The position numbers were made by a program, and so were the translations under genes. The notes beneath the pieces were generated by a model. The model had not been told where the DNA came from, did no database searches, and saw only the letters and a list, made by a program, of their open reading frames with translations. 5,157 nt of DNA from Burkholderiales bacterium (GTDB lineage Bacteria; Pseudomonadota; Gammaproteobacteria; Burkholderiales; SG8-39), in contig JAICPQ010000197.1 in the NCBI GenBank assembly GCA_025929745.1, positions 1 through 5,157 on the forward strand, read 5' to 3'. Within the stretch, counting starts at the first letter, position 1, and each line of letters starts with the position of its first letter. Shown in pieces: positions 1 to 3,457 of the stretch.

Positions 1-493
1 CGGTACCCTCACACACATGGCGGTCGAGCTGCTCGCGGTCGTCGCTCAAGTGAATTTCACGCACGTCCCCTACAAGGGGGTGAGCGGCGCATATACCGAC
101 GTGATCGGCGGGCGCGTCGACTTTCTGGCGGACGCGCCCGCGTCGATGCTGCCGCATGTGCGCTCGAACCGCATACGGGCGCTCGTGGTCACCGCGCCGC
201 AACGCCTCTCGACGCTCCCGAACGCGCCCACCGTCGCGGAGGCCGGCCTGGCTGCCGCGGAGGCGGACTTCACCACCGGCCTGCTCGCGCCCGCTGGGAC
301 ACCGGCGGCCGTCGTCTCGCGCTACGAAGCGGCCGCGCTGCAGGTGGCGCAAAGCCCGGCGTTCCGCGACTACCTGGCGACGCAGGGCTACGAGCCGCTC
401 GCCGCGAACGGCGCGCAGTTCGTCAAGATCATCCGCGAAGGCGCCACGAAATGGGAGCGCGTGGTGCGCGAGCGCAACATCAAGGTGGAGTAA
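1..493 (+). CDS. Bug/TctC-family tripartite tricarboxylate transporter substrate-binding protein, 3' part only
   Basis: This is the C-terminal half of a periplasmic solute-binding protein. The reading frame is already open at base 2, so the gene starts left of the window; about 163 residues are visible against the usual 320 or so. The ATG at 17 is an internal Met, because in-frame residues before it (GTLTH) already match the family's central 'GS..H-A-EL' motif. Other family marks are HVPYKG near bases 62-79, a GG-[RK]-V-[DH] strand just after it, the LLAPAGTP segment near 280-303, and the terminal 'F...I..E..KW..VV' helix. Members capture small carboxylates or related organic acids for TctAB permeases, but many are orphans. 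No permease genes are seen here and the ligand cannot be predicted. Its last 14 bp overlap the convergent TetR-like gene. The family call is firm. Confidence 0.93.
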   Translation, partial: GTLTHMAVELLAVVAQVNFTHVPYKGVSGAYTDVIGGRVDFLADAPASMLPHVRSNRIRALVVTAPQRLSTLPNAPTVAEAGLAAAEADFTTGLLAPAGTPAAVVSRYEAAALQVAQSPAFRDYLATQGYEPLAANGAQFVKIIREGATKWERVVRERNIKVE

Positions 494-1076
494 GACGCGT
501 GCATTCTTTGATGGCGCCCGGCAGCCACACGCGCACCATCATCGCAACGAGCTCGGGCAGCCGCCCTTGCACGTCCATGTCGAAAATGTAGCTGCGCGTA
601 TGCGGAAACGCGATCGCGCCGTGCAGCATCTGCACGAGCTCGATCTCGCAGCCGCTCACCGCGCGCTTCGATCGCACGCCCGCCTCGTGCCGCAGCTCGC
701 GAGCGACCGGCACAAGGATGCGCTTCTCGAGCGCGCGGCTGAAGCGCGGCCCGTGCATTCCAAGCAGCCCGGCGCGCGTCCATAGCCTCGCCTCGCCGCG
801 CCGGATTTTGCCGCGGTATTGGGAGTAAAAGCGCGTAAGGCGCTCGGCGAGCGGAATCCTTCGATCGACGAGCAAAGCGTCCCATTGCGGCTGCCAGCGT
901 CCGGCGAAGAGCTGCGCGAGCACCTGCTCGCGCAGATTGCCGATTCGGCGCAGCCGCGCTTCGGGCACGCGTGCGGCGCGCGCGATGCGCGAAAGCGGCA
1001 CCTCGAAGCCGTCCTCGGCGTACAGCCGCGCGGCTGCTGCTATGATCTTCGCACCTATGCGCTTACTTTCTTTCAT
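480..1076 (-). CDS. TetR/AcrR-like transcriptional regulator with atypical helix-turn-helix
   Basis: The product is 198 residues, a normal TetR length. The N-terminus (KIIAAAARLYAEDGF, residues 10-24) is the typical first helix, and residues 28-55 hold the helix-turn-helix, starting SRIARAARVPEARL. The rest is an all-helical ligand/dimer domain of no recognised type. The HTH is odd: the usual turn Gly is Arg36, and the usual 'TLYxxF' is RLRRIG (residues 41-46), so the conserved Tyr and Phe are missing. The start at 1076 is supported by GAGGAG four bases upstream, and no other ATG would keep helix 1. The gene overlaps both neighbours: 14 bp with the upstream binding-protein gene (convergent) and 20 bp with the downstream one (divergent, 5' to 5'). 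Control of the divergent gene is a reasonable inference from position, not shown. An unclassified helical regulator is the alternative. Confidence 0.8.
   Translation of the reverse strand: MKESKRIGAKIIAAAARLYAEDGFEVPLSRIARAARVPEARLRRIGNLREQVLAQLFAGRWQPQWDALLVDRRIPLAERLTRFYSQYRGKIRRGEARLWTRAGLLGMHGPRFSRALEKRILVPVARELRHEAGVRSKRAVSGCEIELVQMLHGAIAFPHTRSYIFDMDVQGRLPELVAMMVRVWLPGAIKECTRLTPP
1041..1046 (+). promoter_or_regulatory. Possible -10 element for the second binding-protein gene
   Basis: TATGAT differs from the sigma-70 consensus TATAAT at one position. A weak -35 (cgtaca, 1019-1024, three of six matches) sits 16 bp upstream. Transcription would begin near 1052-1054, only a few bases before the ATG at 1057. 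That fits the lack of any purine-rich ribosome-binding site there and suggests a leaderless or very short-leader mRNA. The element lies within the TetR-like coding sequence. This is a motif match only. Confidence 0.3.
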
Positions 1077-2022
1077 CGCACTCCTCGTCGTCCTGCCGTT
1101 CGGCGCGCCGCAGGTTTCCGCGCAAAGCTATCCCACCAAGCCCGTCCGCATGATCGTGCCATGGGCGCCGGGCGGCACCACGGACATCCTCGGGCGCGTG
1201 ATCGCCCAAAAGATGAGCGAGAAATGGGGCCAGCCGGTCATCGTCGAGAACCGCGGCGGCGCCGCCGGCAATATCGGCGGCGAGGCGGCGGCGAAGTCCG
1301 CGCCCGACGGCTACACGCTCCTCCTTGGCACGATGAGCTCGCATGCGATGAACCAGTTCCTTTACGAGAAGATGAGCTTCGACCCGGTGGCGGACCTCGC
1401 CCCCATCTCGCTCGTAGCGAACGTCGCCACCGTGCTGGTGGTGCACCCGTCGTTGCCGGTCAACAACGTGAACGAGTTGATCGCGCTCGCGCGCGCCAAA
1501 CCCGGGCAGCTCAATTTCGCCTCGGGCGGCATCGCCAGCTTCAACCAGCTGTGCGCCGAGCTCCTCAAGATGTCCACGAAGATCGACATCGTGCACGTGC
1601 CCTACAAGGGCGGCGGTCCGGCGGTTGCCGATCTCGTCGGCGGCAAGGTGCACATGCTGTTTACCGGTGCGCCGGTCACCATGCCGCATATCAAGGCCGG
1701 CCGCCTCAAGGTGCTGGCCGTGACCGACTCTCAGCGCTCCGCCGCCCTACCCGACACGCCGACCATGGGGGAATCCGTTCCGGGCTACGAGTTCAATAAC
1801 TGGTACGGCGTCATGGCGCCGGCCGGCACGCCGCGGCCCATCATCGACCTCGTGAACGCCGAAGTGCATCGCATCCTTGCCCTGCCCGATGTCCGGGAGC
1901 GTTTCTCCGGCCTAGGCGCGGACCCGACACCGAGCACGCCGGAGAAGTTCGGCGCAGTGATGAAGACCGACGCGGATAAATGGGGCCGCATCATCCGGCA
2001 GGCCGGGGTGCGCGCCGAATAG
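1057..2022 (+). CDS. Bug/TctC-family tripartite tricarboxylate transporter substrate-binding protein
   Basis: This is a complete 321-residue periplasmic binding protein, the usual length. Residues 1-23 form a Sec signal peptide (MRLLSFIALLVVLPFG...) with probable cleavage after VSA; the mature protein starts QSYPTKPVR, a classic family N-terminus. Further family marks are PWAPGGTTD (35-43), ENRGGAAGNIG (64-74), APDGYTLL (82-89), HVPYKGGGPA (180-189) and MAPAGTPRP (253-261). The start at 1057 gives a compact signal peptide. An in-frame ATG at 1042 would add five residues, and neither start has a visible Shine-Dalgarno. In the ligand-binding loop the common 'G..S..HLA' is GGIASFNQLCAEL (157-169), with no His. 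The related gene at the left edge keeps His there, so the two probably bind different ligands. It probably delivers a small organic acid to a permease encoded elsewhere; the ligand is unknown. The 3' end is 4 bp from the convergent GNAT gene. Confidence 0.95.
   Translation: MRLLSFIALLVVLPFGAPQVSAQSYPTKPVRMIVPWAPGGTTDILGRVIAQKMSEKWGQPVIVENRGGAAGNIGGEAAAKSAPDGYTLLLGTMSSHAMNQFLYEKMSFDPVADLAPISLVANVATVLVVHPSLPVNNVNELIALARAKPGQLNFASGGIASFNQLCAELLKMSTKIDIVHVPYKGGGPAVADLVGGKVHMLFTGAPVTMPHIKAGRLKVLAVTDSQRSAALPDTPTMGESVPGYEFNNWYGVMAPAGTPRPIIDLVNAEVHRILALPDVRERFSGLGADPTPSTPEKFGAVMKTDADKWGRIIRQAGVRAE
1080..1086 (-). promoter_or_regulatory. Shine-Dalgarno sequence of the TetR-like gene
   Basis: On the minus strand GAGGAG lies four bases before the ATG at 1076 and supports that start. 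It falls inside the signal-peptide codons of the divergent binding-protein gene, so these bases serve two roles. Confidence 0.6.
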
Positions 2023-2026
2023 CCGC

Positions 2027-2512
2027 TCATTCCAGCCATTTGTACATGACAAGCGCATCGACGTAACCTTGCGCTGGATGCCTGAAAGCCTTGGGCAATC
2101 GACCGACGGTTTCGAACCCCAGCTTCGTCCATAGCTTCACCGCGCCGGCGTTGGTTGAGGCGACGAAATTGAATTGCATGGCCTTATAGCCAAGCGCCTT
2201 CGCGATTCTCTGCGAGTGCTGACACATCGCGGTGGCTATGCCGCGCCCTCTGGCGGAGGACGACACCATATAGCCGCAATTGCAGACGTGGTCGCCCGGC
2301 CCGCCCTGGTTCGTCTTCAGATAGTAGCTTGCGAGAACCTGGCCACCTTCCTCGGCGACGAAGGAAAGCCTCGGCATCTCCATCCAAAGCAGAAATGCCT
2401 GCTCCTTCGTGGTATCGGTTGCGTACCCGTAGGTGTCGGCGCGCGAGACGACCTCGTGAAAAATCGGCCATATCGCGTCGAAGTCCTCCCGCGTTGCTTC
2501 CCGGATTTTCAT
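2027..2512 (-). CDS. GNAT-family N-acetyltransferase, MPR1-like
   Basis: The product is 161 residues, a full single GNAT domain. It would transfer acetyl from acetyl-CoA to an amine in the cytoplasm. The N-terminus (MKIREATREDFDAIWPIFHEVV) is the usual beta-1/alpha-1. The acetyl-CoA pyrophosphate-binding loop is ARGRGIA (residues 87-93). The C-terminal 'N..A..LW..LGF..VG..P' (121-140) is the standard GNAT ending. The stretch ASYYLKTNQ...HVCNCGYMV (61-83) and LGYKAMQFNFV (107-117) resemble, from memory, the yeast MPR1 enzyme, which acetylates azetidine-2-carboxylate and related toxic proline analogues. The substrate is therefore a guess, for example a toxic amino-acid analogue. The start at 2512 gives the expected N-terminus, but no clear ribosome-binding site precedes it. 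Its stop is 4 bp from the end of the convergent binding-protein gene, and it diverges from the OmpA-family gene. The GNAT call is firm; the subfamily is tentative. Confidence 0.92.
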   Translation of the reverse strand: MKIREATREDFDAIWPIFHEVVSRADTYGYATDTTKEQAFLLWMEMPRLSFVAEEGGQVLASYYLKTNQGGPGDHVCNCGYMVSSSARGRGIATAMCQHSQRIAKALGYKAMQFNFVASTNAGAVKLWTKLGFETVGRLPKAFRHPAQGYVDALVMYKWLE

Positions 2513-2613
2513 AAGTCATTGTGTGCGAAGAAATCGACATCAACCCAGACTGGGCGCGGCCGATTCGAGGTATCCTTCGCGCTGTAGGGGTAACACGCAA
2601 CCAGGGAGGTCAG
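2513..2613. other. Divergent intergenic region with a small palindrome
   Basis: This 101-bp spacer must hold the promoters of both the GNAT gene (leftward) and the OmpA-family gene (rightward). I see no convincing -35/-10 pair in either direction; tatcct at 2571-2576 is a weak -10 candidate for the rightward gene. At 2544-2554 there is a perfect CCCAG-A-CTGGG palindrome, whose function, if any, is unknown. The rightward frame can be read back to an ATG at 2521, but that would bury the signal peptide, so I treat this stretch as non-coding. Confidence 0.4.
2603..2610 (+). promoter_or_regulatory. Strong Shine-Dalgarno of the OmpA-family lipoprotein gene
   Basis: AGGGAGGT ends three bases before the ATG at 2614. 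This near-perfect anti-16S match decides the start in favour of 2614 over the upstream in-frame ATG at 2521, and it places the signal peptide at the N-terminus. Confidence 0.75.
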
Positions 2614-3387
2614 ATGTCCATTCATCGTCATGTCAGCAAAGCGGCCGTTCTTACCGTATTTGCCGCGGCAGGCTGTGTCACGCAGGGCGAGTTCGACAAG
2701 ATGCAAGGCGAGAAGAACCAGGAGATCGCGTCGCTGCAGTCGAGCCGCTCGTCGCTCGAGCAGCAGGTCCGCAACCTCGAGAGCCAGCGTGCGAGCCTCG
2801 AGAAGCAAAGAGACGGCCTTACGAAAGAGAAGGACAGTCTTACTCAGGAGAAGGACAGTCTTACCCGACAGATAGCTGCGCTGGAGCAGCAGCGCGCTCA
2901 GCTCCAGGCAAGCGAGAAGCAGGTCGAGGCGCGCTACGACGCGCTGCTCGCCAACCTCAACGAGGAGGTGAAGAAGGGCCAGCTCCAGGTGCGGCAGTTG
3001 AAGGGCATGCTCACCGTCGACGTCGCCGAGCAGCTTTTCTTCGACTCCGGCCGCGCGACCCTGAAGGACACGGGAAAGGAGGTCCTGAAGAAGGTCGCGG
3101 ACGCAATCAAAGGCTATGACGACAAGGCGATCCGCATCGTAGGCCACACCGACAACGTGCCCATCAGCGGAAACCTGCAGAAAGTATTTCCGTCGAACTG
3201 GGAGCTGTCGGCTGCGCGCGCCACTACGGTCGTGCGCTTTCTGCAGGACACCGGCATCCCGCCCGAGAGGCTCGTCGCCACGGGGCGCGCCGAATACGCG
3301 CCGGTCGCGCCGAACGACAGCCCCGAGGGACGGCAGAAAAACCGCCGGATCGAAATTACCCTCATCGACAAGGGGCTCGTGCAGTAG
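2614..3387 (+). CDS. OmpA-family outer-membrane lipoprotein with long leucine-heptad coiled coil and peptidoglycan-binding domain
   Basis: The product is 257 residues. Residues 1-20 are a lipoprotein signal peptide ending in AAAG before Cys21; Val at +2 argues against inner-membrane retention. Residues 41-111 form a continuous coiled coil with Leu at 41, 48, 55, 62, 69, 76, 83, 90 and 97, then Val104 and Leu111. Residues 133-252 are an OmpA C-terminal (OmpA/MotB) domain: LFFDSGRATLKDTG, VGHTDNVPISG, NWELSAARA, then GRQKNRRIEI. Asp180 and Arg202 match the family's peptidoglycan diaminopimelate-binding pair. The longer loop between them (NVPISG...FPSNWELS) is MotB-like. It probably anchors in the outer membrane by lipid and binds the cell wall, with the coiled coil as oligomer or spacer. 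A strong Shine-Dalgarno fixes the start. The gene for a probable membrane pseudokinase follows 70 bp downstream on the same strand. The specific role is unknown. Confidence 0.93.
   Translation: MSIHRHVSKAAVLTVFAAAGCVTQGEFDKMQGEKNQEIASLQSSRSSLEQQVRNLESQRASLEKQRDGLTKEKDSLTQEKDSLTRQIAALEQQRAQLQASEKQVEARYDALLANLNEEVKKGQLQVRQLKGMLTVDVAEQLFFDSGRATLKDTGKEVLKKVADAIKGYDDKAIRIVGHTDNVPISGNLQKVFPSNWELSAARATTVVRFLQDTGIPPERLVATGRAEYAPVAPNDSPEGRQKNRRIEITLIDKGLVQ
2827..2868 (+). repeat. 21-bp tandem duplication inside the coiled coil
   Basis: Two copies of a 21-bp unit lie head to tail (2827-2847 and 2848-2868). Their first 17 bases (GAGAAGGACAGTCTTAC) are identical. The unit encodes exactly one heptad (EKDSLTQ, then EKDSLTR), so adding or losing a copy lengthens or shortens the coiled coil without changing its register. 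Confidence 0.85.
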
Positions 3388-3408
3388 CGCGCGCAGTGCT
3401 CATCGAAA

Positions 3409-3441
3409 CAAGCGGCTGGAGCGTCGCGCTCCAGCCGCTTG
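3409..3441 (+). terminator. Strong intergenic hairpin after the OmpA-family gene; possible terminator or attenuator
   Basis: A perfect 15-bp inverted repeat (CAAGCGGCTGGAGCG, 3409-3423, and its complement, 3427-3441) has a 3-nt loop. It lies 21 bp after the OmpA-family stop and 16 bp before the next ATG. No U-tract follows on the plus strand (next bases atgtctca), so it is not a textbook intrinsic terminator. It may instead be a partial terminator, an mRNA 3'-end stabiliser or a brake between the two genes. Confidence 0.55.
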
Positions 3442-3457
3442 ATGTCTCAACAAGAAT

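Noticed and set aside
937..1056. N-terminal extension of the second binding protein from ATG 937
   Set aside because: It adds 40 Arg/Ala-rich residues ahead of a complete Sec signal peptide and is the shadow of the TetR-like gene.
819..1799. Plus-strand 326-codon ORF overlapping the TetR-like and second binding-protein genes
   Set aside because: Arg-rich, low-complexity translation in a shifted frame of a gene with a clear signal peptide and family motifs.
2521..2613. N-terminal extension of the OmpA-family protein from ATG 2521
   Set aside because: It would put 31 residues before the lipoprotein signal peptide, while a near-perfect Shine-Dalgarno precedes ATG 2614.
2509..3147. Minus-strand 212-codon leucine-rich ORF
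   Set aside because: It is the antisense image of the coiled-coil codons (CTC/GAG-rich), with no start context or domain of its own.
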